Counted from the stretch's first letter, positions 1 through 11,640 are shown. The stretch: DNA of 64,000 bases from Siphonodentalium dalli (GCA_032622095.1 CP136065.1:92511343-92575342), one strand, 5' to 3'. The notes: a model not told the origin generated them from the sequence alone. Program-made: numbers and translations.

Positions 1-200
1 GTCAATAAAACCTAGTTTCAATTGAGATCGAATTCCACAAACTTAAACTGAGTTTATCACAAAATTGGATTTAACTACACTAAAACCCAGTTTTACTCCC
101 ATAAACCTAGTTTAACTACAGTAAAACCAAGTTTAAATCCTACTTAAACCTAGTTTAAACTGGAGTTAAACCTGGTCTAGAATAAAACCTAGTCTAAACC
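1..200. repeat. Degenerate palindromic short repeat
   Basis: Variants of AAACCTAGTTTAA recur about every 25-40 bp (AAACCCAGTTTTA, AAACCAAGTTTAA, AAACCTGGTCTAG). The motif is close to self-complementary. The array begins before the window edge. No coding potential is seen. Confidence 0.7.
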
Positions 201-221
201 AGAGATGCCGATTCGGACCTA

Positions 222-632
222 TATACAGTTCCGTTCATATATACCATGACCATCGCGTGAACAGCATGTTATCATAAATACCTACTATATTTTTACCTAA
301 GCAAGAGCCTGATTGTGTTACAGAAGACAGCACAATGCTACTGGCTAACCACACACACATGGCATAAACGCTCTTTATTAGTTACATATCAGGTATTCAC
401 CAACAAAGAACGCTCTTTAGGTTTACCATCATAATATATACAAACACCAGAAAAGTTACTTTTTGTACTTCTGTTTACATAACAATGGTCAAACATACTG
501 TTTATGCGATATTTCTTATTTGTATACGGACAAAGTCTATCTACATTTTGATGTTCTTTCTGTTTGTGGCGGTTTTTGACGGGTGGAGATATTTTCACAG
601 GATACCACCGCCAAGGCCAACCGTGTCTTTAA
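222..632 (+). mobile_element. TTAA-flanked MITE family A, 5'-truncated copy
   Basis: Nearly identical to the internal and right-hand part of the complete copy at 59242-59743. It keeps the right end (GCCAAGGCCAACCGTG followed by TCTTTAA) and lacks the left ~90 bp with the left terminus. It has the two ACGCTCTTTA boxes typical of the family. The short reading frames here are not genes. Confidence 0.85.
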
Positions 633-658
633 ACAATAGTTGGCGATGGATAAAACAA

Positions 659-803
659 ATATCCATATAGTTCGACGAGATACAAGGATTATTTTCGCTC
701 GTATGATTCGGCAAATGGGAGACCTCGCTAAAGCTCAGTCCCCCATTTGCTGAATCATTACGAGCGAAAATAAACCTAGTATCTCGTCAAACTATACGGA
801 TAT
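659..803. repeat. Long imperfect inverted repeat (hairpin)
   Basis: Arms of about 60 bp at 659-718 and 742-803 are near-perfect reverse complements, separated by ~23 bp. Both arms contain ATTTTCGCTCGTA and its complement. It lies directly after the family A MITE. Probably a small foldback MITE. Confidence 0.85.
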
Positions 804-1030
804 TCTATATATAGCGACCGGGGGTCAATACTATGAAACTTTTTCTTTGTAAGAATCTACAATTCTTTGTAAGAAATAACAATTTATCATTCCGCCAATA
901 CTATGAACCTACGATTACAAACTTAAATCACAAATAGTACGTGTTCTTTGTATTTACAAATATCTCCAATCACAAAGAATGTTCGAGTACTATGAAACAT
1001 AATTTTTCAGTTTTCGCACCCTTAACCCGG

Positions 1031-1033
<3 letters not shown>

Positions 1034-1087
<54 letters not shown>
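1034..1087. repeat. (TA)n microsatellite
   Basis: About 27 uninterrupted TA dinucleotides. Confidence 0.97.
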
Positions 1088-1089
<2 letters not shown>

Positions 1090-1097
1090 ATGATACG

Positions 1098-2482
1098 CAG
1101 GGACGTGGCGACAAGGGGTCGATTCACCCCTCGTGAAAATATTTTGTCAGCTGGAAATTTCAAGTACAACCGACAGGGACGTCGCGACAAGGGGGTTGGG
1201 TTATGTTTCTCGCTCCAAACATTTTATCAACACGTTCAACAGCTGGAAATTTGACACCTGGAACAACATGAATTGGAAATTTTACAACAACAATAGGTTG
1301 AACTTGTTCTGTTATTTTGTTTTTTCCAACAATTTATTAGGGGGTATGTTTTGTTTTAGACCAACATTTGCATATTTACCTCCAAGCTAGTTTCACACGA
1401 AGGATCAGAGCTAGCCAAGAATATATTTCTTTTACTCAGATATATAAATGAGAGGGATACAAAACTGCAAAATAAGATGAATTGGGTATATTTTGTAGAA
1501 TGAATTCTACATGACCTACACATGGAACATGTGTGGACAAACCAATCAGCGCTGAGCAAAACAGAGTTGAGAAACATAAAATCGCTACTGATTAAGCAGT
1601 ATGAGCACCACCTCTTTGAAAATTTCGCAATTTTTTTCATATTATTAACTTTGTTACGTGTTTTTTTGTATCTAATCCAGTCGTGTGCATGGTTGATTTG
1701 ATTTCAATGCTTTTTTTCTATACCGATCGCGCCGTCTAATTTCGAGTCGAATGCGACTATCAAACCATGGTTTATCGTTCGGCCTTATGGTTGCTGTGTA
1801 GTGGGGGACATCCTTTGTGTTTCAATCGTCGACGCGAATGCATTTGGTCACGGTAAAGGACACGAATACGAAGATGCAAGCACAGTTTTCATAAATGACT
1901 AGAGCATAAATGCAGTGACGTGGCAAGATGCTCTTTTTTTTTTTCGAAACGTCGATATCCAACTGTATCCCCACCCCTCAATTATAAACTTCTATTTCTG
2001 TGAAATGTAATTGTTTACCCCGGTTGGCTTCTGATTTTCAAGCTGTAACAGTAAGTTGTGCACCCCCACCCCTTGGATTGGACATATTGACTAAATATGA
2101 CTAACTTAGTGTTAGTCACAAACATTTTGAGTAACTTTGGTCAATTATTGGAATTATTTGCACATAATTCAGCAACTTTAATTTACGCCTTCCAATTGAC
2201 TAAGAAAAGTCCCCATAACATTGGGGAAAAGTCCCCAATGTTATGCCTCAGTCATGTTGGCTGAACTAAGTCAGTCATCCTGAGGAAAAACGTTTGACTA
2301 ACATTTGTTAGTCATATTGACTAAGTTTTGTTATCAGCGTAGAAAAATTTAAATACTTTCCTCTTGATATACGATTCCATCGTTATGTGGAATTTATAGG
2401 CATTTTGTTGTTCAAAGGGTGCATATGGAAATTATAGGATGGACACCCCGTCGCCAAACTGAGCCCATATAGCCACGTCCCT
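1098..2482. mobile_element. Candidate DNA element with CAGGGACGTGGC termini
   Basis: CAGGGACGTGGC begins at 1098 and its complement GCCACGTCCCT closes at 2482. The same terminus-like word recurs at 1175, 1916 (CAGTGACGTGGC) and, reversed, at 2849 and 2891, suggesting nested copies. CAGGG-type termini are common in hAT-like MITEs (family knowledge). No transposase is encoded and no clean target-site duplication was found. Confidence 0.4.
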
Positions 2483-2536
2483 ATCTAGATATATAAGATA
2501 TCGGAGCAGTTTGAAATTATAAAATGACACTCCTAT

Positions 2537-2825
2537 TGGTTTGGTTTGGTTTATTAGGGTTTATCGTCGTTCTAGCCGCTAGGCCACACACGACGTTGTC
2601 AATTTTACGGGTGGAGGAAAGACCACGCAGAGGCTTGATTTCACCGAGAAATCGTCCCACTGCGTGTAGAAACCACCAACCCCCGGGAAGCAACTGACAA
2701 ACTTGCCCAGATACACGATTCCGGTCACCCTCCATATGACGGGGTTAGAACCAGCTTCGTCAGCACTGGACGGCCTGTAACGGTGTAATGCACTTGGCAT
2801 TCTACCGACTGGCACTATACCGCAC
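2537..2825 (-). mobile_element. tRNA-derived SINE, full length, with 9-bp target-site duplication
   Basis: Reading the minus strand, the element starts GTGCGGTATAGTGCC with an A-box-like segment (TAGTGCCAGTCGG). About 60 nt further comes a B-box-like GGTTCTAACCC (2742-2752). It continues through a body containing TTTCCTCCACCC and ends in an AAACC-repeat tail. CACTCCTAT flanks both sides (2528-2536 and 2826-2834), a perfect 9-bp duplication. The body resembles a SINE core common in molluscan genomes (recollection). Non-coding; would need a LINE partner for mobility. Confidence 0.82.
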
Positions 2826-3696
2826 CACTCCTATAACCGAGACCATTAGCACGTCCCTGCTTCGATACACCCCCTCCCGATAAAATGGAGCCACGTTACT
2901 GCCTCCATGTGTTATGATAAGAGTAGCGGATCAGTTTGAAATAATAGGATGGTCACAATATATATAATGCTATACCATCAAATATTTTATTTTCACAAAC
3001 TGAATGGTTGTAAATTTGTAATTTGTAAAAACAATGATACCAAATTGTTTGTAGTACTCGTTATTACACTGACTTGTACTTACATACACACACTACAAAC
3101 GAACCGTTTAATTGTTAACTTGCGCAGACAAGTGGTCATCAACTTAGCAATCCGTGAACCGATTGGATAGCTCTGATAAGCGTTCACCTTTCAACTTATG
3201 ATTGGTTATTTCTTTTGTAACTTTGGCCCGCCGTGATTCAATATATTGTTAATAACTCACAGGCAAAGGTTTGTCCGTAAGCAATCTACAATAATCATCA
3301 GTAGATCTTTGTGAAATTTGCGAGATTTTGTTAGCTCATCGTTTCATAGTACCGGCGTTCTCACTAATCACAATATGATAGCACGCATTGTAACTTCCCC
3401 ATATAAATTGTTGTCAGTTATTTTAGCTCTATATACATGTCCGTCTAATTTGAACTGGTATTCAGATAACACTGATACCAGGTGCATGGGAGCAGAGTGG
3501 GGAGTTAGTTTTTTCTAAGTTTTACAGCTGCCTTTTAGGGGTTTCACCTCTCGCCCAGTCTAAGGTATTACAATAATACGGCTAAATGTTCCCTGTACTA
3601 TGAAACCACTGTGATAGTTAACACAAATTTGTAATTACAAATTAATAAACACAATTTGTATTTACAGGTATAAAATTGTTCATAGTATTGACCCCT

Positions 3697-4496
3697 GAAC
3701 GTAATTACGTTGTGGGGGCTTTCCCATTCTGGCCCATACAAAAAGCGGTCGGTTTGTTACTACATGTATGATAACTCTGATAAAACTTAATTAAACACTT
3801 AATGCAAGGTATCATCAAATTATTTTTTTGACTGACACAAACAGATGCCGCGGTCCTATTGTTTACTTTAAATGACGCTGTTCCAATTTACTCCCTCGGT
3901 TGACCTCTGATTTCCTCTGGTGGGTCACCGATCTCTGATTGGTTATAACTGGCCTAATTGGAGGAATTGTGGGCCTAAAATTAAGATGTCGTCATTCGAT
4001 GTACCGTAAACATAATATTCTAATTTGGCATTTACATTGTCCGATAGCACAGACAAATCATAGCAGGTAAATGTTAAAATTGAGCGCGCCAAAATACGTA
4101 AAACAAGTTTGGGCGGTTTTATTTCCAATAAAATAAGACTAAATAGATAATTTTTTGGTTTCAATTGTTGCCCAAGTAGTTGTCTTTGAAACAATACCAA
4201 ACGATATTCTGCGCACCCGAGATATTCTTCTTGTTTATCAACAACCAGTCGCAGTTTTATCAACAAAAACACGTGTAACGTCACGCTTTGCTTTCGATGG
4301 TATGCGACGTGCGTAATTAATGTTTGTTTTTTTACGCCGTGTGCGTTTCTGTTTCTCTGTTATTTTCTAAACAACGCAGTGGGTGAATCAAGTTGATTTT
4401 TTATTTGGTGAATTTGCTTGCAACTTGATGCAACCATCGATACATATACGTCCATGATGCAACCCAACAGTGGCAACACTGAATAAACTAAAAATT
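3697..4496. other. No recognisable gene; one unassigned 113-codon minus-strand ORF
   Basis: The only sizeable open frame is 3943-4284 on the minus strand. It is hydrophobic and Leu-rich with no recognised motif. AT-rich intergenic sequence otherwise. Confidence 0.5.
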
Positions 4497-7400
4497 CAAT
4501 TTTGCCGAAATTTTCAATTTTGCTCAAATTTTAAATTTCACAGACAGGGATTATGGGTGGGTGAATGATCTGGCCGGCGCCTCTAAGGGAAGTTCTGCCG
4601 AAATTTTCAATTTAACTGGGATTACTGGTGGGGTGAATGATCTGGCCGGCGCCTCTAAGGGAAGTTCTGCCCAAATTTTCAATTTCACAGGGATTACGGG
4701 TGGGGTGAATGATCTGACCGGCGCCTATTAAGGGAAGTTCTGCCGAAATTTTCAATTTCACTTGGATTACGGGTGGGGTGAATGATCTGGCCGGTGCCTA
4801 TTAAGGGAAGTTCTGTCGAAATTTTAAATTTCACTGGGATTACGGGTGGGTGAATGATCTGACCGGCGCCTCTAAGAGAAGTTCTGCCAGAATTTTCAAT
4901 TTCACTGAGATTACGGGTGGGGTGAATGATCTGACCGGCGCCTCTAAGGGAAGTTCTGCCCAAATTTTCAATTTCACAGGGATTACGGGTGGGGTGAATG
5001 ATCTGACCGGCGCCTCTAAGAAGTTCTGCCAGAATTTTCAATTTCACAGGGATTACGGGTGGGGTGAATGATCTGGCCGGCGCCTCTAATGGAAGTTCTG
5101 CCCAAATTTCCAATTTCACAGGGATTACGGGTGGGGTGAATGATCTGACAGGCGCCTCTAAGAGAAGTTCTGCCAGAATTTTCAATTTCACTGGGATTAC
5201 GGGTGGGGTGAATGAATGATCTGGCCGGCGCCTCTAAGGGAAGTTCTGCCAAAATTTTCAATTTCACAGGGATTACGGGTGGGGTGAATGATATGACCGG
5301 CGCCTCTAAGAGAAGTTCTGCCAGAATTTTCAATTTCACTGGGATTACGGGTGGGGTGAATGATCTGGCCGGCGCCTCTAAGGAAAGTTCTGCCCAAAAT
5401 TTCAATTTCACAGGGATTACGGGTGGGGTGAATGATCTGGCCGGCGCCTCTAAGGGAAGTTCTGCCAGAATTTTCAATTTCACTGGGATTACGGGTGGGG
5501 TGAATGATCTGGCCGGCGCCTCTAAGGGAATTTCTGCCCAAGTTTTCAATTTCACAGGGATTACGGGTGGGGTGAAGGATCTGACCGGCGCCTCTAAGAG
5601 AAGTTCTGCCAGAATTTTCAATTTCACTGGGATTACGGGTGGGGTGAATGATCTGGCCGGCGCCTCTAAGGGAAGTTCTGCCCAATTTTTCAATTTCACA
5701 GGGATTACGGGTGGGGTGAATGATCTGACCGGCGCCTCTAAGGGAAGTTCTGCCCAAATTTTCAATTTCACAGGGATTACGGGTGGGGTGAATGATCTGA
5801 CCGGCGCCTCTAAGAGAAGTTCTGCCAAAATTTTCAATTTCACTGGGATTACGGGTGGGGTGAATGAATGATCTGGCCGGCGCCTCTAAGGGAAGTTCTG
5901 CCCAAATTTTCAATTTCACAGGAATTACGGGTGGGGTGAATGATCTGACCGGCGCCTCTAAGAGAAGTTCTGCCAGAATTTTCAATTTCACAGGGATTAC
6001 GGGTGGGGTGAATGATCTGGCCGGCGCCTCTAGTGGAAGTTCTGCCCAAATTTTCAATTTCACAGGGATTACGGGTGGGGTGAATGATCTGACCGGCGCC
6101 TCTAAGAGAAGTTCTGCCAGAATTGTCAATTTCACTGGGATTACGGGTGGGGTGAATGAATGATCTGGCCGGCGCCTCTAAGGGAAGTTCTGCCCAAAAT
6201 TTCAATTTCACAGGGATTACGGGTGGGGTGAATGATCTGACCGGCGCCTCTAAGAGAAGTTCTGCCAGAATTTTCAATTTCACTGGGATTACGGGTGGGG
6301 TGAATGATCTGACCGGCGCCTCTAAGGGAAGTTCTGCCCAAATTTCCAATTTCACAGGGATTACGGGTGGGGTGAATGATCTGACCGGCGCCTCTAAGAG
6401 AAGTTCTGCCAGAATTTTCAATTTCACTGGGATTACGGGTGGGGTGAATGAATGATCTGGCCGGCGCCTCTAAGGGAAGTTCTGCCCAAAATTTTCAATT
6501 TCACAGGGATTACGGGTGGGATGAATGATATGACCGGCGCCTCTAAGAGAAGTTCTGCCAGAATGTTCAATTTCACTGGGATTACGGGTGGGGTGTATGA
6601 TCTGGCCGGCGCCTCTAAGGGAATTTCTGCCCAAAATTTCAATTTCACAGGGATTACGGGTGGGGTGAAGGATCTGACCGGCGCCTCTAAGAGAAGTTCT
6701 GCCAGAATTTTCAATTTCACTGGGATTACGGGTGGGGTGAATGATCTGGCCGGCGCCTCTAAGGGAAGTTCTGCCCAATTTTTCAATTTCACAGGGATTA
6801 CGGGTGGGGTGAATGATCTGACCGGCGCCTCTAAGGGAAGTTCTGCCCAAATTTTCAATTTCACAGGGATTACGGGTGGGGTGAATGATCTGACCGGCGC
6901 CTCTAAGAGAAGTTCTGCCAAAATTTTCAATTTCACTGGGATTACGGGTGGGGTGAATGAATGATCTGGCCGGCGCCTCTAAGGGAAGTTCTGCCCAAAT
7001 TTTCAATTTCACAGGGATTACGGGTGGGGTGAATGATCTGACCGGCGCCTCTAAGAGAAGTTCTGCCCAAATTTTCAATTTCACAGGGATTACGGGTGGG
7101 GTGAATGATCTGACCGGCGCCTCTATGAGAAGTTCTGCCAGAATTTTCAATTTCACTGGGATTACGGGTGGGGTGAATGATCTGGCCGGCGCCTCTAAGG
7201 GAAGTTCTGCCCAAAATTTCACTTTCACAGGGATTACGGGTGGGGTGAATGATCTGGCCGGCGCCTCTAAGGGAAGTTCTGCCAGAATTTTCAATTTCAC
7301 TGGGATTACGGGTGGGGTGAATGATCTGGCCGGCGCCTCTAAGGGAAGTTCTGCCCAAATTTTCAATTTCACAGGGATTACGGGTGGGGTGAATGATCTG

Positions 7401-8047
7401 ACCGGCGCCTCTAAGAGAAGTTCTGCCAGAATTTTCAATTTCACTGGGATTACGGGTGGGGTGAATTATCTGGCTGGCGCCTCTAAGGGAAGTTCTGCCC
7501 AAATTTTCAATTTCACAGGGATTACGGGTGGGGTGAATGATCTGACCGGCGCCTCTAAGAGAAGTTCTGCCAGAATTTTCAATTTCACTGGGATTACGGG
7601 TGGGGTGAATGAATGATCTGGCCGGCGCCTCTAAGGGAAGTTCTGCCCAAATTTTCAATTTCACAGGGATTACGGGTGGGGTGAATGATCTGACCGGCGC
7701 CTCTAAGAGAAGTTCTGCCAGAATTTTCAATTTCACTGGGATTACGGGTGGGGTGAATGATCTGGCCGGCGCCTCTAAGGGAAGTTCTGCCCAAATTTTC
7801 AATTTCACAGGGATTACGGGTGGGGTGAATGATCTGACCGGTGCCTATTAAGGGAAGTTCTGCCCAAATTTTCAATTTCACTGGGATTACGGGTGGGGTG
7901 AATGATCTGGCCGGTGCCTATTAAGGGAAGTTCTGCTCAAATTTTCAATTTTACTGGGATTACGGGTTGGGTGACCAATCTGGCGGAGCCTCTAGGGAAG
8001 TTCTGCCCAAAATTTTAATTTTACTGGGATTACGGGTGGGGTGAATG
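4497..8047. repeat. 72-bp minisatellite with higher-order structure
   Basis: About 48 copies of a 72-bp unit. Two variants mostly alternate: type A (CTAAGGGAAG, TTCACAGGG) and type B (CTAAGAGAAG, TTCACTGGG). A 4-bp insertion variant (GTGAATGAATGATC) marks units near 5213, 5865, 6157, 6450, 6956 and 7608. Rare variants such as GATATGACC (5290, 6528) and GTGAAGGATC (5573, 6664) recur together, so a block of about 1.24 kb was itself duplicated. Because 72 is a multiple of three and the unit lacks stops in several frames, long repetitive ORFs appear on both strands. The array frays into degenerate units at both ends. Confidence 0.97.
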
Positions 8048-8304
8048 ATTATGGTCTGGCCAGCACCCCGGTTAGCTATATAGTGAATATTCTTACCGTT
8101 GGCCAGGTAGACTATCCTCCATAGCTAGCTACAGTAGTCAAACTTCATAATGTGCGTGAACAAGGTAGGTACATTTGATAAAACCAATATGATAATAGTT
8201 GAAACGTCATATAAAGACAGCTTATGAAACGATTATCATTTCTTTTTCCAGCTACTATTTTGTAGTATTGCACAAACACTGGTCTGTTCTTATTGAATTT
8301 AAGA

Positions 8305-10816
8305 ATGTCTGTTCCATCTAACAGAGTTGTTGTGGACTCGCTCAAAGAGAACGGTCTTGATGGGTGTATAGAGTGGTTAAACAAATTTCATGTCAGTATG
8401 TCACCGTCTGATTCAAAACCGAATCAGCCAGCAATGAAAGCATCACTTGACCGAATAAAGGCCACAAAACAACTGCTAAACAAAAGCAAATCGAGAGCAG
8501 AAGGCAAGGCAAAATATGAAGATTGGGCAGAATCTCCATACACATTTCCTGTATTTAGAAACACCTCTACAGACCTTGATAGTAGCAAGCCAGAAGATCT
8601 AGAACAAAGACTGAAGACAGCACGTGTCAATCTGAAGAGAACCAATGCAAGAGAAAATTATTACAGGGAGAAAGCTGCAAAGTTAGAAAGTCATGTAACA
8701 GCTTCTGATAACTCGAGTGGGCAATTAATGCACATACATCCAGTTTAGAAGAAGTTGGAAATTTAATAGAAGAATGTCATCGCCTGAAGACAGAGAACAT
8801 ACAGCACAAACATGACCTGAAAGTGATGGGTGATAGAATTGAGAAGATGAAATGCCCAATTATAACAACAGATGATCAAAGTGGCGCATACAGTGGGGAA
8901 TTCATGAAAATGGTATACAAATTTCTTGAGAATCACGTTGGGACAGAACATGTGGCACCTGTGATCGAGATTGTGATGAAATATATCGGAAAGAAAGCAA
9001 GCAAACTTCCACCACCAAAGAGCGTTAGAAATATGAACATAGAGCGGTTGGGCCTGGCACAAATACAGCTTGCCGAAGTTTTCACGCTAAAGGAAAATAC
9101 AACTTTGTACAGCGATGAAACTTCCAAATACGGGGAGAAATACATGGGGTTCCATGCGACATGTAATGATGCTAAACACTGGGTTCTAGGAGTAAGGGAT
9201 ATGGCCACCAAATCTGCGGACGATACCCACTGAATACATTTAAGGAAGTGCTGCAAGATATAGAGGACCGGCAATCTGAGACTGATTCCAAGAGTGCAGC
9301 TAAAATACTGGCCAATATTTCAAACACCATGTCAGATCGAGCTGCGACTGAACTAAAATGGCATGAACTACTAAATAATTACAGGAAGAACATACTACCA
9401 GACATAATTTCAGATTGGGAGCAGCTCACAGATGAAGACAGACAGCCTCTTGAAACACTCAACAATGTTTTTTGCGGCCTCCATTCATTTGTTCAAATAG
9501 CAGAGGTATCACAAGAGTCATTGTTTGAACTGGAGAAAAATCGCCCAACACCAGATACATGCAAAATTGGAGTACATATATTTAAACCATCAGAACCGGG
9601 ACCAGTGAGATTAATAAGAACAGCCTGCAAAAGTTTCTCAAGGGGAGGTGATGAAAAGTCAGGGTGCCATGGTGACTTCAAATTATTCATGCAGGATACT
9701 CTAAAAGCAAACAACATGCGGAGTCTGCCACTTGTGCCTTTCCGTGGAAACAGATTTAATATAATATATTTCAATGGTTCTTATATTTATTTCTTTCACA
9801 AGAAGATGGTAGAGTATCTTGAGGGGAAGGAAAATTTAAATCGCTTGCTGAAAGCTGTGTTGGCTGATTTGAAAGAACCATTCAACATCGCTGGATGCCG
9901 ATCCTTGGGGCTGATTAAGAAAATGGTCACTGGTCCTTTATGGAAAATTCTGGAAGATAAAGCTATACATGTGCCCCAGCTTACCAGGATCATTACCAGG
10001 ATTGTGCAGTACCTAGACCATGCAAGCACAGAATTGGGGCAATTTATGAATGGGGATCTATCCATTGAGGATGTGCCAGAATGGATTATCAAAAAGAATG
10101 AAGTATATAAATCACTTATTGAGCCTTCGGAAAATGATGCGATCACATAATCACAATTAGCAGTTATCCTGCCATATATCTCCAAATTGTTGAAGGCACA
10201 GTATAAGGATCTCCTCCAAGGCGGTAAGTTCTACCGGATCAATGAAGATGAACATCTCCTCAAGACGACTATGAGTGTTGAAAAACACAACAAATTCTCT
10301 GAACGGGTTTTCGCTTATACAGATCAATTATTGAAATTCAAACCGAACAAATCCCAAACAAGCCAAGAAGAATATGTGACGTTTTGCTTGAATAGAACAG
10401 GTGATTGGTTGGAAGAGAAGGACGAAGAAGAGCGAAGAGAGTTGATCAAGAGAGCGATGAAAGACTCCGAGAAATTGTATGGAATGTACCAAACGAGGCG
10501 AAAGGATATAATGGAGCGAAGAAAAGAAAGTCAGAGGCTAAAGAGAGAAGAAGAAGCGAAAAGGATTGAAAGGAAATTCAAGGAGAGGGAATTCATTTTT
10601 AAGGATGTGCTGTATTATGGGCTGTATCAGTCAGCGGAACAGATGGAGCAAAGTCTTTTAATGATCAAATACAAAACTCAGAAAGAAGACGCGTTGAAAG
10701 CACAACTCAGATTCCGACAAACCATTCTGTGCCAGGAAGCAGACACACAGGTTTTTTTCAAATTTTCCATAAAGGAGACTGATTCAGACAAGCGCCGGAG
10801 CCTCAGTGTAATATAA
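8305..10816 (+). pseudogene. Uncharacterised transposase-like coiled-coil protein, decayed copy 1
   Basis: About 837 codons, broken by a frameshift near 8725, a frameshift near 9225 and an in-frame TAA at 10148. The start is taken at ATG 8305. Reading through the breaks gives a charged N-terminus and helix, then YSDETSKYG (~9110), NTMSDRAA (~9326), VFCGLHSFV (~9469), FRGNRFNIIYF (~9739) and FNIAGCRSLGLI (~9882). The C-terminus is a Lys/Glu/Arg-rich coiled coil followed by LKAQLRFRQ. The same order occurs in the minus-strand copy at 24601-27896. I recognise the series as belonging to a high-copy family in marine-invertebrate genomes annotated only as uncharacterised. An RNase H-like fold with the D of SDETSK as an acidic ligand is inference. 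Repetitive distribution suggests a mobile element; no TIRs were found flanking this copy. Confidence 0.8.
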
Positions 10817-11039
10817 TTAATGGACAATTGTAAAAAAAACTGATTAGTTTAGCAGCAGCCTTTCAAGAGACAGGTGAGGAGAGAAAGAGATCATCATTTC
10901 TTATTGGCAAGATCATCATCCACACCCTGCAAAATGAATAAAAGGTTGGTAGACCTCATGTCCGCCTCTAAGTGTCGGCTTGATACGACCGTTGTTTGCG
11001 CATAAAAACCTGTCTTTAGTGTTAGTAAACCAACATACC

Positions 11040-11640
11040 AAATGTAATTTCATTCAGTACACATTTACTAAAGTTATCATCCGGAAACCTCAAATTGGCA
11101 AAAATTCGAAGTAAAAAAGGGACATAACTCTGGTTAAAATTGGCGGGCGGAACCCGAATTCGAACTTGACCTGTGTTTGACCAACTTTGGTTCAGATCAA
11201 ATAATCCAAACTGGAGTTATCGGTGGGAAACCAAAAATGTTAACAGACGGTCAAATTCTAAGTCGAAAAAGGGCCGTAACTCATGTAAAAAATAATTGGA
11301 CGGAACCCATATTCGAAATTGGCCTGTATCTTTAGCTGCAAATACACATACCAACTTTGGTTCAGATCAAATAATCCAAACTGGAGTTATCGGTCGGAAA
11401 CCAAAAATGTTAACAGACGGTCAAATTCTAAGTCGAAAAGGGGGCATAACTCTGGTGAAAATTGGCGGACGGAACCAGAATTCGAACTTGACCTGTCTTT
11501 TTTGCTAGTAACCCCACATACCAAATTTAATTTAATTTGGTTCACTCTAACTAAAGTTATCATCCGGAAACCTCGGACGCACGGACGGACGCACTGGCCA
11601 GAGTGGGGTGACCGCACATACCCATGAATACTTGTGGGGT
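11040..11640 (+). repeat. Dispersed repeat with internal 171-bp tandem units
   Basis: GTTCAGATCAAATAATCC recurs at about 11190 and 11361 within near-identical 171-bp units containing ACAGACGGTCAAATTC and GGACGGAACCC. AAAGTTATCATCCGGAAACC flanks the block at about 11073 and 11553. It ends in ACGGACGGACGCACTGGCC. Diverged relatives lie at 22560-22830 and 58140-58245. The layout is typical of a repeat class known from mollusc-like genomes (recollection). Not coding. Confidence 0.8.

Larger units (their letters stand above)
821..3696. mobile_element. Candidate composite element bounded by a 17-bp perfect inverted repeat
   Basis: GGGGTCAATACTATGAA at 821-837 is the exact reverse complement of 3680-3696. 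Further TACTATGAA motifs lie just inside both ends (near 899, 990 and 3597). The interior holds a TA microsatellite, a second element and a SINE, so it would be a heavily nested non-autonomous element. No transposase and no clear target-site duplication were found. The pairing of the ends could be two independent short elements. Confidence 0.4.

Noticed and set aside
1-200. Telomere-like or centromeric satellite
   Set aside because: The AAACCTAGTTTAA word is irregularly spaced and not the TTAGGG type; too short to call satellite class.
389-670. Frames on both strands near 0.5 kb and homologues at 28.2 and 59.6 kb
   Set aside because: They lie inside MITE family A; frames differ between copies and carry no domain.
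990-1190. Frame encoding a Tyr-Ile run
   Set aside because: Translation of the TA microsatellite.
2579-2815. Minus-strand frames with Cys/Gly-rich peptides
   Set aside because: They coincide with the tRNA-derived SINE.
2537-2825. A genuine tRNA gene
   Set aside because: A- and B-box-like segments exist but the cloverleaf is not maintained, the element is 289 bp with an AAACC tail, and it has a target-site duplication.
4694-7881. Many long open frames on both strands in the 72-bp array
   Set aside because: They follow from a stop-free 72-bp period; the frames shift at each 4-bp insertion variant and no single start, promoter or domain is seen.
4497-8047. CRISPR-like appearance of regularly spaced repeats
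   Set aside because: Units are contiguous with no unique spacers, no cas genes are present and the genome is eukaryotic.
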